Shown here in pieces: positions 9,101-16,353 of a stretch of DNA of 64,000 bases (within the stretch, counting starts at the first letter, position 1; each line of letters starts with the position of its first letter). Under the pieces are notes generated by a model, which worked only from the letters and a program-made list of their open reading frames with translations, was not told the origin of the DNA and did no database searches. A program made the translations under genes and the position numbers. Source of the stretch: Pseudomonas sp. MF4836 (GTDB lineage Bacteria; Pseudomonadota; Gammaproteobacteria; Pseudomonadales; Pseudomonadaceae); assembly GCF_002018875.1 (NCBI RefSeq), contig NZ_MVOL01000021.1, positions 1-64,000 of the forward strand, given 5' to 3'.

Positions 9101-12054
9101 ACGCCGATTTCAACCCCCTGGACCGGCTGGCGTTTGTCTCCAACCCGGCGTTCGACGCCAGCACCATGGAGGTCTGGGGCGCCTTGCTCAACGGTGGCCA
9201 GGTGCTGGTGATCGAGCATCAGACCCTGCTCGAACCCGAGGTCTTCGGCCGGGCCCTGGTGGACTCGGGGGCGACCGTGCTGTTTCTCACCACGTCGTTG
9301 TTCAACCAGTATGTGCAACTGATTCCCGAGGCCCTCAAGGGCCTGCGCATGCTGTTGTGCGGCGGTGAGCGCGCCGACCCGGGGGCCTTTCGCCGCTTGC
9401 TGGAGCAGGCCCCGGACCTGCGTCTGGTGCACTGCTACGGTCCTACCGAAACCACCACTTTTGCCACCACCTTTGAGGTTCGGGCGCTGGCGGCGGATGC
9501 CGACAGCGTGGCCGTGGGCGTGCCGATCGCCAACACCCGGGTGTATGTCCTGGATCGCAGCCGACAACCGGTGCCGCTGGGGGCGGTAGGGGAGATCTAC
9601 ATCGGCGGCCAGGGCGTGGCCAGGGGTTACCTGAACCGCCCGCAACTGACCGCCGAAAAGTTTGTGCACGACCCTTTTGTCGAGCAGCCCGGGCGCCTGA
9701 TGTACCGCACCGGCGACCTGGGTCGCTGGCTGGGCGAGGGGCGGCTGGAGTGCATCGGTCGCAACGACGATCAGGTCAAGCTGCGGGGTTTCCGCATCGA
9801 ACTGGGCGAAATCGAAACCCGGCTCGCCGCATGCCCCGGGGTCAGGGAAGCGGCGGTGCTGGTGCGCGAGGTCGGCCCGGGGGACAAGCGCCTGGTGGCC
9901 TATTACACCCGTCACGCCACGGCCGCCACGGCGGACAGCGAAGGGTTGCGCGTCGCATTGCAGAGCCAGTTGCCGGACTACATGGTGCCCGCGGCCTATG
10001 TGCTGCTCGAGCACCTGCCGCTGACCGCCAACGGCAAGCTGGACCGCAAGGCCCTGCCTGCGCCCGAGCTGCAAGCCCTGGCCGGACGGGCCTATGAGGC
10101 GCCGATCACGGCCCTGGAGCAGAGCCTGGCGCGGGTCTGGGCCGAGGTCCTGCACGTGCCGCAGGTCGGTCGCCATGACAGCTTTTTCGAGCTGGGCGGG
10201 CACTCGCTGCTGGCGATCCGCCTGCTCAACCGCATGCAGCAGGAAGGGTTGAAAGTGACCCTGGCCGAGTTGTTCCAGCATGCCAGCGTCGAGTCGATTG
10301 CCACCTTGCTCGGCCAGCGCACGGCAGTGCCGGACGACCAGCAGAGCGTGATCGAAGTGCGTGCCGGTGGCAGCCAGCCGCCGTTGTTCCTGGTGCATGA
10401 GTTCAGCGGCATGGACCTGTACTTCCCGGTGCTGGGGCGGCATATCGAGGGCGATTTCCCGATCTACGGCTTGCCCGGGATCGCCTTGCAGTACCCGCAA
10501 TTGCACACCCTGGAGGGCCTGGCCGCGCGCCTGGTACGGCTGATCCGCTCGGTGCAGGCCGAGGGGCCGTACCGCCTGGCCGGTTGGTCGTTTGGCGGGG
10601 TGCTGGCGTATGAGGTCGCCCTGCAATTGCAGGGGCAGGACCAGGTGGTGCAGTTCCTTGGCCTGATCGACAGCTACATGCCGCGCCTGACCGATCAGGG
10701 CAAGGCCCGCTGGAATGGGCCGCACGCCCTCAAGCGTCACCTGCTGCTGCAATGCGAAAGCCACTGGACGGTCCAGGGTGTGCCCGGCGAGGCGGCCCTG
10801 GAGCGGGTCCGGCAGTTGGGCATGGAGCTTGAACAGCATGACTTTGCTTCACTGCTCCAGGCCTGCCGTGAGCGCCAGGTGCTCAACCCGCAGTTGCTGG
10901 AAACCCCGGCCAGCGACCTGGAACGCTTCCTGGCGCGGGAAGTGGCCCACGGGCATGCCATGGCCCATTACGCCCTGCATCCGATCGCGCTGCCGGTGCA
11001 TCTGTTCTGTGCCCGGGAACGCCCGACCGAGCTGGCGCGGCGCAGTACCAGCCTGGGCTGGGGCGACGTCCTGGGGCCGCGCTTGCAGGCGGTCAGTGTG
11101 CCGGGAGATCACCTGAGCATGATGCAGGCGCCCCATGTCCAGACCCTGGGGCAGGCGATCAGTGCGGCCATGGCGGCCGCGGCCCCCGAGGCTTTGGCGC
11201 CGCACCAGCCGCTGCTGAGTATCCAGACCGGTCGCCCCGGGCAGGCACCGATTTTCTGCGTGCCGGGGGCAGGCGATAGCGTGACCGGATTTATCGGCCT
11301 GACCGATGCCCTGGGGCCGGACTGGCCGCTGTTCGGCCTGCAGCCACGGGGCCTGGATGGGCAATGGCCGCCCCACAGTCAGGTGGAGAGCGCTGCCGAG
11401 CACGGGCTGTCGGCGCTGGAGCAAGTGTGTCCGGAGGGGCCGCTGCATCTGGTCGGCCATTCCTTCGGCGGCTGGGTGGCCTATGCCCTGGCCGCCCGCC
11501 TGCAGGCCCGCGGGCGCACGGTGGCGTCCCTGACCCTGATCGACAGCGAAGCGCCCGGCGGCAATGGCGGGGTGGCCAGGCCGTACACCGCGACGGCGGT
11601 CCTGGAGCGCCTGATCGAGGCCTTGCAGCTGGCGTCGGGCAAATCCCTGGGCATCGAGCCGGTGGCGTTTGCCGCCGCAGACGACCCGACCCAACTGCGC
11701 CTGCTGCACGCGGGCATGGTGCGGGTCGGCCAGCTGTCGCCCCGTTCAACCCCCGAGGCGATCTACGGCACGGTGCGCACCTTTGGCGCGGCGCTGCGCA
11801 CGGTCTATCAGCCGCACCTGCTGTACCGGGGGCCGGTGCGCCTGGTGCTGGCCGAGGACCCGGCCCTGGACAGCGCCAGCAACCTGCTGGAGCAGGAGGC
11901 GATGATCCGCGGCTGGCGCCAGTACGTCGAACCGCTGTCGGTGTGGCATGGCCCGGGCAACCATTTCAGCATCCTCAAGGCGCCCGACGTCTACAGCCTT
12001 GCGGCCTGGTGGCATGAAGGGCTGGCGCTGGCGGTGGGCGAGGGGGTGTCGTGA
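112..12054 (+). CDS. ofaC: Cyclic lipopeptide NRPS, terminal modules with tandem thioesterases (5' partial)
   Basis: Cytoplasmic assembly line that finishes and releases a lipopeptide. Domains in order: end of an A domain (from 112), PCP (GGHSL, 645-660), LCL-type C (LPLSFAQQRLWF at 820; HHIVADGW ~1206), A (~2150-3650; YTSGSTG 2638), PCP (~3785), LCL-type C (3964; HHSVADGW ~4345), A (~5300-6850), PCP (~6955), dual C/E domain (HHILSSQGD at ~7267; HHLVMDH ~7627), A (~8550-10080), PCP (~10190), TE1 (GWSFGG ~10581), TE2 (GHSFGG ~11455). Specificity residues that I aligned by eye read DAWFLGNVVK (Leu), DVWHISLVDK (Ser) and DAMFLGCTFK (aliphatic, Val/Ile-like). Leu-Ser-Val/Ile, a dual C/E only before the last residue, tandem TEs and downstream macAB-luxR match orfamide/poaeamide synthetases. 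The gene symbol is by this analogy. The 5' end is lost at the contig edge. Confidence 0.93.
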   Translation, partial: FMHDPFSREPQARMYRSGDLARWLADGSLEYLGRNDDQVKVRGMRIELGEIENRLNQLPGVREAVVLAREDEPGQPRLVAYFTEQLAVEALVPAELRSHLLAHLPEYMVPVAYVRLDALPLTANGKLDRRALPKPDRAATFSRGYEAPQGELESTLAQIWAEVLQVEQVGRGDHFFELGGHSLLAMRMVSQVRLQLGVELALGELFANPELAAVAQVLARAGRSALPPILAVPRDAPLPLSFAQQRLWFIGQMQGLASAYNIPVALGLRGRLDADALQRALARIVARHESLRSRFILEHDEPRVQITPAEAGFQLHYQDLRGQPAALQEQVRGHGAHAFDLQQGPLIRGQLLHLADEHHVLLLALHHIVADGWSMGVLTRELVALYAAFSQGRDDPLPPLALQYGDFALWQRRWLSGELLLRQSAYWQQALAGAPALLLLPTDRPRPPQQAYAGGCVEVALDPQLSAGLQALSQRHGCTLYMTLLAGWSLLLSKLSGQDDLVIGSPVANRTRAEVEGLIGLFVNTLALRIEVAPEHSVETLLAQVRDVTLQAQAHQDLPFEQVVELTRPQRSLSHSPLFQNMLAWDSGSGPGLAQAMSELHLQLEAVSGGEHVAKFDLSLTLGLSEGRICGSLVYATALFEHRTLERYLGYFEVVLQAMVANDQRPLGQISLLDPEARAQVLHGFNPAPVAFAQGQTLHGRFEAQAARTPQALALQVGEQQLSYRELNERANQLAHHLREQGVGPDSRVAICVERGLGMVVGLLAILKAGGAYVPLDPSLPGQRLAWLLEDCAPAAVLVEPATLGLLGERALPLINLDQRWLQPSTNPQVPGLTAQHLVYVIYTSGSTGLPKGVMLEHHSLLNLVDWHNQAFAQGPGSHTSSVAGFGFDAMAWEVWPALCVGATLHLPPAEIGSGNLDQLLDWWRGQPLDVSFLPTPVAEYAFAQALGHPTLRTLLIGGDRLRQFTRDQRFKVINNYGPTEAAVVATSGPIEAGGPLHIGTPIANARVYLLDEQRRPVPVGVAGELYVGGAGVARGYLHRPELTAERFVDDPFTATTGARMYRSGDLARWLADGSLDYLGRNDDQVKIRGVRIELGEIETRLNAYPGIKEALLLAREDQPGQARLVAYFTALDPSAAPQPGELRGHLLSHLPEYMVPVAYVRLDALPLTANGKLDRRALPAPDLAALFSRDYEAPQGPLEIGLAQIWADLLQVERVGRRDHFFELGGHSLLAMRMVSQVRLQLGLELALSDLFANPELAAVAQALAQAQPDSLPPIVAQSAEGHLPLSFAQQRLWFLAQIEGAGSAYNIPLGLRLRGPLDVAALTQALEGIVRRHEVLRSRFVQVEDQPQVLIAAAEGLLSLGRHDLTADPQALQALVQGEAAQPFDLARGPLIRGHLAQLGAEHHVLLLTLHHSVADGWSMGVLTRELMALYAAFSQGQGDPLPPLAVQYSDFALWQRRWLGGERLQQQSAYWQQALAGAPALLSLPTDRPRPAQQNYAGGSVELRLDPGLTEQLKALSRRHGSTLYMTLLAGWGALLGRLAGQAEVVIGSPVANRTRAEVEGLIGLFVNTLALRIELPPGLSVATLLAQVRDRVVQAQEHQDLPFEQVVEITRPQRSLSHSPLFQSMLSWDGQPGAALALDALQLEVLEGGETFAKFDLALHLGEAQGQIVGSLVYASALFDGSTIERYAGYFQRLLRAMVADDQGLLEQLPLLEPHQREQLLVGFNATQVAFDLEQSIHGLFEAQVQRSPDAPALVAEGGQLSYRQLNARANQLARHLREQGVGPDTRVAICVERGLEMVIGLLAILKAGGGYVPIDPGYPAERIAYMLADSAPVALLLHGATRHLLPEVAAPLIDLDQPLWHHQPHDDLAVPGSSPRNLAYVIYTSGSTGQPKGVINEHRALVNRLLWMQQAYGLTAADAVLQKTPFSFDVSVWEFFWPLMTGARLVMARPDGHKDPLYLSQVIQAEGISTVHFVPSMLDVFLAQGQAARCTGLLRVICSGEALPGSLVRRFKGQLPGSELHNLYGPTEAAVDVSAWNCAGPLEQTPDNTPIGKPIANTCLYVLDGQLQPVPLGVTGELYIGGVQVARGYLNRPQLNAERFVHDPFSREPEARLYRTGDVARYLADGNLEYLGRNDDQVKIRGLRIELGEIQARLTQLPGIKEAVVLAREDAPGDKRLVAYCTTADASQRLDIEQLRSQLLLHLPEYMVPALFVHLQALPLSPNGKLERKALPAPGLESMQARPYEAPIGATETLLAGLWAELLNVQRVGRHDHFFELGGHSLLAITLIGRMRRAGLTADVRVLFGQPTLAALAAAVGEGREVEVPANLIGPDCPRITPQLLPLLNLEQEAIDRIVANIPGGVANVQDIYPLAPLQAGILYHHILSSQGDPYLLQAQFAFDSQERLQAFTQALQAVIERNDILRTVVFWDGLEEPVQVVLRQAALQVQELRVRASGGEVLEQLLTRFDPRHFRLDLAQAPLLRLYHAWDKRQQRVVALLLFHHLVMDHVGLEVLQQEVQACLLDQREQLAPAVPYRNYVAQTRLGMGEQEHEAFFRDMLGDIDEPTLPFGLAQVQGDGRDIEEARLALGAPLNQRLRNQARQLGVSAASLVHLAWAQVLGAVSGQEHAVFGSVLFGRMQGGEGAERALGVFINTLPLRVDLGEQGVRAAVLATHARLARLLAHEHAPLALAQRCSGVAPPTPLFSALLNYRHSAVATAPSAAAGAAWHGMHLLKAEERSNYLLTLSVDDLGSDFVLSAMAAAGIGAQRVCTYMQTALDNLVQALEQTPQQAIGQLSILSAQERQQLLVQFNASDRDVHHEQTVHRLFEAQAQTSPQAVAAVQGGQSMSYHELNRRANQLAHRLLDLGVQPGDNVALLLPRSFELLLGQLAINKCAAVYVPLDINAPAERLGFMLDDCQAVLLLTRGEPLLQHPVPRLDLLQAGLDGWPSQDPQLPQSSEAVAYIMYTSGSTGTPKGVLVPHRAIVRLVRDNGYADFNPLDRLAFVSNPAFDASTMEVWGALLNGGQVLVIEHQTLLEPEVFGRALVDSGATVLFLTTSLFNQYVQLIPEALKGLRMLLCGGERADPGAFRRLLEQAPDLRLVHCYGPTETTTFATTFEVRALAADADSVAVGVPIANTRVYVLDRSRQPVPLGAVGEIYIGGQGVARGYLNRPQLTAEKFVHDPFVEQPGRLMYRTGDLGRWLGEGRLECIGRNDDQVKLRGFRIELGEIETRLAACPGVREAAVLVREVGPGDKRLVAYYTRHATAATADSEGLRVALQSQLPDYMVPAAYVLLEHLPLTANGKLDRKALPAPELQALAGRAYEAPITALEQSLARVWAEVLHVPQVGRHDSFFELGGHSLLAIRLLNRMQQEGLKVTLAELFQHASVESIATLLGQRTAVPDDQQSVIEVRAGGSQPPLFLVHEFSGMDLYFPVLGRHIEGDFPIYGLPGIALQYPQLHTLEGLAARLVRLIRSVQAEGPYRLAGWSFGGVLAYEVALQLQGQDQVVQFLGLIDSYMPRLTDQGKARWNGPHALKRHLLLQCESHWTVQGVPGEAALERVRQLGMELEQHDFASLLQACRERQVLNPQLLETPASDLERFLAREVAHGHAMAHYALHPIALPVHLFCARERPTELARRSTSLGWGDVLGPRLQAVSVPGDHLSMMQAPHVQTLGQAISAAMAAAAPEALAPHQPLLSIQTGRPGQAPIFCVPGAGDSVTGFIGLTDALGPDWPLFGLQPRGLDGQWPPHSQVESAAEHGLSALEQVCPEGPLHLVGHSFGGWVAYALAARLQARGRTVASLTLIDSEAPGGNGGVARPYTATAVLERLIEALQLASGKSLGIEPVAFAAADDPTQLRLLHAGMVRVGQLSPRSTPEAIYGTVRTFGAALRTVYQPHLLYRGPVRLVLAEDPALDSASNLLEQEAMIRGWRQYVEPLSVWHGPGNHFSILKAPDVYSLAAWWHEGLALAVGEGVS

Positions 12055-12068
12055 GGCGCTGACCCGGG

Positions 12069-12119
12069 ACCGGCGCGGAGCCGGTTGATTGATCGGGGGC
12101 GGCACGCAGGGTCGCCCCC
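12069..12119 (+). promoter_or_regulatory. Two hairpins between the NRPS and macA
   Basis: The gap between the NRPS stop (12054) and macA contains two perfect inverted repeats. The first is accggc (12069-12074) with gccggt (12080-12085); the second is gggggcg (12095-12101) with cgccccc (12113-12119). Neither is followed by a T run, so they are weak candidates for termination and better candidates for mRNA processing or attenuation between synthetase and exporter. No clear promoter was recognised. Confidence 0.35.
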
Positions 12120-12174
12120 TTGGACAAGGCCCCGGCTACGGCCGGATCTGCCCTCAACGCATTTGTGGTCATCT

Positions 12175-13323
12175 ATGGAAAAGTCGAAGTTGCGTAACGT
12201 GGGCCTGGGACTGGCGCTGGTGGTGGCGGCCGGGTTGGTGTTCTACACCGTGCAGGCGCCGGCCGAACCGCCGCAGTACCTGGTGGCCAAGGTCGAGCGC
12301 GGGGATATTGAAAACGCGGTGCTGGCCACCGGGTTGCTCGAAGGCATCAAGCAGGTGGATGTCGGGGCCCAGGTCTCCGGGCAGTTGAAGTCGCTCAAGG
12401 TCAAGCTCGGGGACAAGGTGAAAAAGGGCCAGTGGCTGGCAGAAATCGACCCGCTGGTGTTGCAGAACACCCTGCGCCAGGCCCTGGTCGACGAGGAGAA
12501 CCTGCAAGCCCAGCGTCGGGCCACGGCGGCCCAGCTCAAGCAGACCAAGTCGATCTACGAGCGCTACAACGACTTGCAGGCCGACGCCTCGATCTCGCGC
12601 CAGGACTTCGAGACCGCCGAGTCCAACTACGAGGTCCAGCGCGCCAACCTGCTGTCGCTGGACGCGCAGATCAAGAGTGCGCATATCCAGATCGATACGG
12701 CCCGGGTCAACCTGGCCTATACCCGGATCGTCGCGCCCATCGACGGCGACGTGGTGGGCATCGTCACCCAGGAAGGCCAGACCGTGATCGCCCAGCAACT
12801 GGCGCCGGTCCTGCTCAAACTGGCGGACCTGGACACCATGACGGTCAAGGCCCAGGTCTCGGAAGCCGATGTGATCCACATCACCCCGGGGCAAAAGGTC
12901 TACTTCACCATCCTCGGTGAAGATCGGCGTTACTACGGCGAGCTGCGCGGCACGGAACCGGCGCCGCAGAACTTCCTCGACACCCAGGCCGCGGGCACCG
13001 CGAAGCAGAGCAGCGCGGTGTTCTACAACGCACTGTTCGATGTGCCCAACCCCGACCACCGCCTGCGCATTGCGATGACCGCCCAGGTGCGCATCGTGCT
13101 CGACACTGCCCAGGCGGTGCTGATGGTGCCGGTGGCGGCCCTCGGCCCGCGCAACGCCGATGGCAGCTTTCCGGTACGGGTGCTGGACGCCAAGGGCCAT
13201 GCCCAGCAACGCAACGTGCAGACCGGGATCAACAACAACGTCAAGGTGCAGATCAGGGACGGGCTGGTCGAAGGTGACAAGGTGGTGATCGGCGATCCGG
13301 TATCCGCTGTGGCGGGGGCCTGA
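12175..13323 (+). CDS. macA: MacA-like periplasmic adaptor of a lipopeptide exporter
   Basis: Membrane-fusion protein of a tripartite MacAB-TolC-type exporter. It links the inner-membrane ABC protein to an outer-membrane channel. The start chosen (MEKSKLRNVG) puts a single hydrophobic anchor at about residues 7-24; the frame is open further upstream but that part lacks a plausible start context, and no strong Shine-Dalgarno is visible. The lipoyl/barrel-sandwich half is visible as GDIENAVLATG...VDVGAQVSGQLKSL, then a coiled-coil hairpin rich in Ala/Gln/Leu (about 100-180), then the second half with IVAPIDGDVVGI. Its length of 382 aa fits the family. It lies directly upstream of macB with one base between them. 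In Pseudomonas lipopeptide clusters this pair exports the NRPS product, which is the likely role here. Confidence 0.92.
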   Translation: MEKSKLRNVGLGLALVVAAGLVFYTVQAPAEPPQYLVAKVERGDIENAVLATGLLEGIKQVDVGAQVSGQLKSLKVKLGDKVKKGQWLAEIDPLVLQNTLRQALVDEENLQAQRRATAAQLKQTKSIYERYNDLQADASISRQDFETAESNYEVQRANLLSLDAQIKSAHIQIDTARVNLAYTRIVAPIDGDVVGIVTQEGQTVIAQQLAPVLLKLADLDTMTVKAQVSEADVIHITPGQKVYFTILGEDRRYYGELRGTEPAPQNFLDTQAAGTAKQSSAVFYNALFDVPNPDHRLRIAMTAQVRIVLDTAQAVLMVPVAALGPRNADGSFPVRVLDAKGHAQQRNVQTGINNNVKVQIRDGLVEGDKVVIGDPVSAVAGA

Positions 13324-13324
13324 C

Positions 13325-15283
13325 ATGAGCCAGCCACTGTTGCAGCTCAAGGGCATCACCCGCAGTTTCGTGGCCGGTGAAAAAGCCTTTGTCGCCCTGA
13401 AGAACATCGACCTGACCATCAACGCCGGGGAAATGGTGGCCATTACCGGCGCCTCGGGCTCGGGCAAGTCGACCCTGATGAATATCCTCGGCTGCCTGGA
13501 CTACGCCACGGCCGGCAGCTACCAGGTCAACGGCCGGGAAACCCGCGACCTGGACAACCAGGAACTGGCCGAACTGCGGCGTGACTACTTCGGCTTTATC
13601 TTCCAGCGCTACCACCTGCTGCCGCACCTGAGCGCCCTGCACAACGTCGAGATGCCGGCGATCTACGCCGGCACCCCGGAGAGCCAGCGCCATCAGCGGG
13701 CCACCGAGTTGCTCGGGCGCCTGGGCCTGTCGGGGCATTTGCTGCATCGCCCCAACCAGCTGTCCGGCGGCCAGCAACAGCGGGTGAGTATTGCCCGGGC
13801 CCTGATGAATGGCGGCGAGGTCATCCTGGCCGACGAACCCACCGGTGCCCTCGATACCACCAGCGGCAAGGAGGTGATGAACATCCTGCTGGAACTGCAT
13901 GCCGCCGGGCACACGGTGATCATCGTCACCCATGACCCGAAGGTGGCGGCCAACGCCGAGCGCATCATCGAGGTCCGCGATGGCGAGATCATCAGCGATT
14001 GCAGGCACCCGCGCCCCGGGCCGGAGCTGCCGGAAGTACCGGCATTGCGCCTCAAGCCGGCGGGCACCCGGCGCCTGGTGGCCAGCCTCGGCCTGTTCAA
14101 GGAAGCCTTCGGCATGGCCTGGGTGGCGCTGGTGTCGCACCGCATGCGGACCTTGCTGACCATGCTCGGGATCATCATCGGCATCACCTCGGTGGTCTCA
14201 ATCGTGGCCATCGGTGAAGGCGCCAAGCGCTATGTGCTCAAGGACATCCAGGCCATCGGCAGCAACACCATCGATGTGTTTCCCGGGGCCAGTTTCGGCG
14301 ACAGCCGCGCCGCCGCCATCGAAACCCTGATGCCGGCCGATGCGACGGCCCTCAACCAGTTGTATTACGTCGACAGCGCGACCCCGGTGGTGGGGCGCAA
14401 CCTGCTGCTGCGCTATCGCAATGTGGATGTCAACGCCACGGTCAATGGCGTCAGCGACCGCTACTTCCAGGTGCGTGGCCTGAAGATGCAGGCCGGCATC
14501 GCCTTCAGCGAAAGCGATGCGCGGCGCCAGGCCCAGGTGGTGGTGATCGACGACAACACCCGCAGCCGCCTGTTCGGCGCCGGGGTCGACCCCCTGGGTC
14601 AGGTGATCCTGGTGGGTTCGCTGCCGTGCACGGTGATCGGGGTGACGGCGGCGACCAAGAACATCTTCTCCGCGGCCAACACCCTGAGCGTCTGGGTGCC
14701 CTATGAAACCGCCGCCGGACGCCTGCTGGGCCAGCGCCACCTGGACAGCATCAGCGTGCGGATCAAGGACGGCCAGCCGAGCAAAGTTGTGGAGGACAAC
14801 GTGACTCAGGTCATGTTGCAGCGCCACGGCACCAAGGACTTCTTCACCAACAACCTGGACAGCATCATGAAAACCGTGGACAAGACCAGCCGCTCCCTGG
14901 CCTTGCTGCTGTCGCTGATTGCCTTGATTTCGCTGCTGGTGGGCGGCATCGGGGTGATGAACATCATGCTGGTATCGGTGACCGAACGGACCCGGGAAAT
15001 CGGCATTCGCATGGCGGTGGGGGCGCGGCAGTCGGACATTCGCCAGCAGTTCCTGGTGGAGGCGGTGATGGTCTGCCTGATAGGCGGGGCGATCGGCATC
15101 GGTCTGTCGTTCGCCATCGGCTACCTGTTTTCACTGTTGGTCAAGGAATGGCAGATGGTGTTTTCCCTGGGCTCGATCGTCACCGCGTTTGCCTGTTCCA
15201 CGCTGATCGGCATCGTCTTCGGCTTTGTGCCGGCCCGTAATGCCGCGCGCCTGGACCCCATCGAGGCCCTGGCGCGGGATTGA
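13325..15283 (+). CDS. macB: MacB-like ABC exporter, fused ATPase and permease
   Basis: Inner-membrane ABC transporter that powers MacA-dependent efflux. The N-terminal ATPase has Walker A GASGSGKST (residues 42-50), signature LSGGQQQR (146-153) and Walker B ending in DEPTGALD (from 170). A first membrane helix follows at about 275-300 (MRTLLTMLGIIIGITSVVSIVAIGEG, the typical MacB start of the permease). Next comes a large periplasmic domain, then three C-terminal helices with the FtsX-type segment VTERTREIGIRMAVGA. At 652 aa it is full length. It begins one base after the macA stop, so translation is almost certainly coupled. The substrate is inferred to be the lipopeptide made by the preceding NRPS. 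Confidence 0.95.
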   Translation: MSQPLLQLKGITRSFVAGEKAFVALKNIDLTINAGEMVAITGASGSGKSTLMNILGCLDYATAGSYQVNGRETRDLDNQELAELRRDYFGFIFQRYHLLPHLSALHNVEMPAIYAGTPESQRHQRATELLGRLGLSGHLLHRPNQLSGGQQQRVSIARALMNGGEVILADEPTGALDTTSGKEVMNILLELHAAGHTVIIVTHDPKVAANAERIIEVRDGEIISDCRHPRPGPELPEVPALRLKPAGTRRLVASLGLFKEAFGMAWVALVSHRMRTLLTMLGIIIGITSVVSIVAIGEGAKRYVLKDIQAIGSNTIDVFPGASFGDSRAAAIETLMPADATALNQLYYVDSATPVVGRNLLLRYRNVDVNATVNGVSDRYFQVRGLKMQAGIAFSESDARRQAQVVVIDDNTRSRLFGAGVDPLGQVILVGSLPCTVIGVTAATKNIFSAANTLSVWVPYETAAGRLLGQRHLDSISVRIKDGQPSKVVEDNVTQVMLQRHGTKDFFTNNLDSIMKTVDKTSRSLALLLSLIALISLLVGGIGVMNIMLVSVTERTREIGIRMAVGARQSDIRQQFLVEAVMVCLIGGAIGIGLSFAIGYLFSLLVKEWQMVFSLGSIVTAFACSTLIGIVFGFVPARNAARLDPIEALARD

Positions 15284-15289
15284 GCCGAA

Positions 15290-15319
15290 GCGGCCCGGCC
15301 TGATCCTAGGCCAGGCCGC
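15290..15319. terminator. Bidirectional hairpin between macB and luxR
   Basis: Between the convergent macB and luxR genes there is an imperfect inverted repeat: gcggcc-c-ggcct (15290-15301), loop gatcct, then aggcc-a-ggccgc (15308-15319). The one internal C/A pair is mismatched. The right arm includes the luxR stop codon region. There is no long T run on either strand, so efficiency is uncertain, but the position between convergent genes fits a shared terminator. Confidence 0.5.
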
Positions 15320-16109
15320 GAGCGGCGCAGGGGGGCGTGGCCTCATCGCCGGAGTACATCCAGCGCAGCAGCGAATTGCGGCCACTGATGCCCATCTTGA
15401 TCGAGGCGCGCTTGAGGTAGCTTTCCACGGTGTTGACCTTGAGCCGGAACTGTTCCGCCAACTCCGGCGCGGTACGTCCGGCGAGCAGGCCGATGCAGAC
15501 TTCCGTCTCCCGGTTCGACAGGCTCAGGCCCGATTGCTCCAGGCGTTCGGCAAAGCGCTGGCGCAGGTTTTCCAGGCCCTGGACCTTGGTCGTCGTTACC
15601 GGGCCCGCCTGGGAGGTGCTGCTGACGGGTTGCAGGGCGCTGATATGGGTTTCCACCATGGGCAGCAGCAGTGACGAGAAATCCTGGAGGATGATGCGTT
15701 CCTGGGCGGAAAAGTTCGGTGCGTGGGCGCAGCGGTACACCGAGATCACGTAGCGGTAGGCGTCGCGGTGACTGCTCAGGTGCATCTGTGCACTGGCCAC
15801 CCCGGGCCGGGCAGGCGTGGCCTCGCGGTGCGCCGCTGCGGCGAAGCTGTCGCAGAGAGGCTGGTGGCTGCGTCGGTCGTACACCGTCGCGGCCAGCCAT
15901 CCGGGCTCGCAGGTGTCGCCGGCGTCATTGGCGGCGCTGGCGTTGCGGCCGTGGGAAGGCGCTTCAGAGGCCACCGGTAGGCGCCGGATGTGGGTCGCGT
16001 CGACCGCCAGCTGAGTCAATATCAGGGCATGCAGCATGCGGGGGAAGTTGCGGCTGCCGGTGCTGGCGATGACCTTGCCAATGTGGGGGAACAGCAGTTG
16101 TGAGTTCAT
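15306..16109 (-). CDS. LuxR-type transcriptional regulator of the lipopeptide cluster
   Basis: DNA-binding regulator, 267 aa from the chosen start (MNSQLLFPHIGKV). In-frame ATGs extend the frame upstream to 16157, and none has a convincing ribosome site. The C-terminus carries a LuxR helix-turn-helix: LSNRETEVCIGLLAGRTAPELAEQF, then KVNTVESYLKRASIKMG. The N-terminal part does not show a recognisable acyl-homoserine-lactone domain or a response-regulator receiver. That is typical of the LuxR proteins that flank Pseudomonas lipopeptide NRPS genes and control them. It is convergent with macB and transcribed towards it. By analogy with orfamide, viscosin and massetolide loci it probably activates the NRPS operon; this is inferred from position and family. 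Confidence 0.85.
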   Translation of the reverse strand: MNSQLLFPHIGKVIASTGSRNFPRMLHALILTQLAVDATHIRRLPVASEAPSHGRNASAANDAGDTCEPGWLAATVYDRRSHQPLCDSFAAAAHREATPARPGVASAQMHLSSHRDAYRYVISVYRCAHAPNFSAQERIILQDFSSLLLPMVETHISALQPVSSTSQAGPVTTTKVQGLENLRQRFAERLEQSGLSLSNRETEVCIGLLAGRTAPELAEQFRLKVNTVESYLKRASIKMGISGRNSLLRWMYSGDEATPPCAARGLA

Positions 16110-16353
16110 TGGTTCATCCATGAGTCCAGGTGGCGGCGTCATTGCCTTTATAACCATGAGTTTTAAGAGGATGTCCTGACCCCTTGATCGAGCACGATAG
16201 TGAGTGCAGCCCTCGTATCCTAGTACAGGGTTTCGCGGTCGTTTGCTGCTGCAGCATAAATATGGACGAATGACCTGAGGCGGGCGTTAAGCCCCACTCA
16301 GCCGGGGGCGGGCGTGGGCCAAAGGGGGTGATCAATGGACGGGTGGCCGCCGC

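Noticed and set aside
5728..10839. A 1,703-codon open frame on the minus strand opposite the NRPS, and similar ones at 655-2958 and 4231-5721
   Set aside because: Shadow frames caused by high GC at third codon positions; the encoded sequences are Gln/His/Arg-rich and match no domain, while the plus strand shows complete NRPS domains.
15284..15305. Separate promoter between macB and luxR
   Set aside because: The genes are convergent; the inverted repeat there is better explained as a shared terminator.
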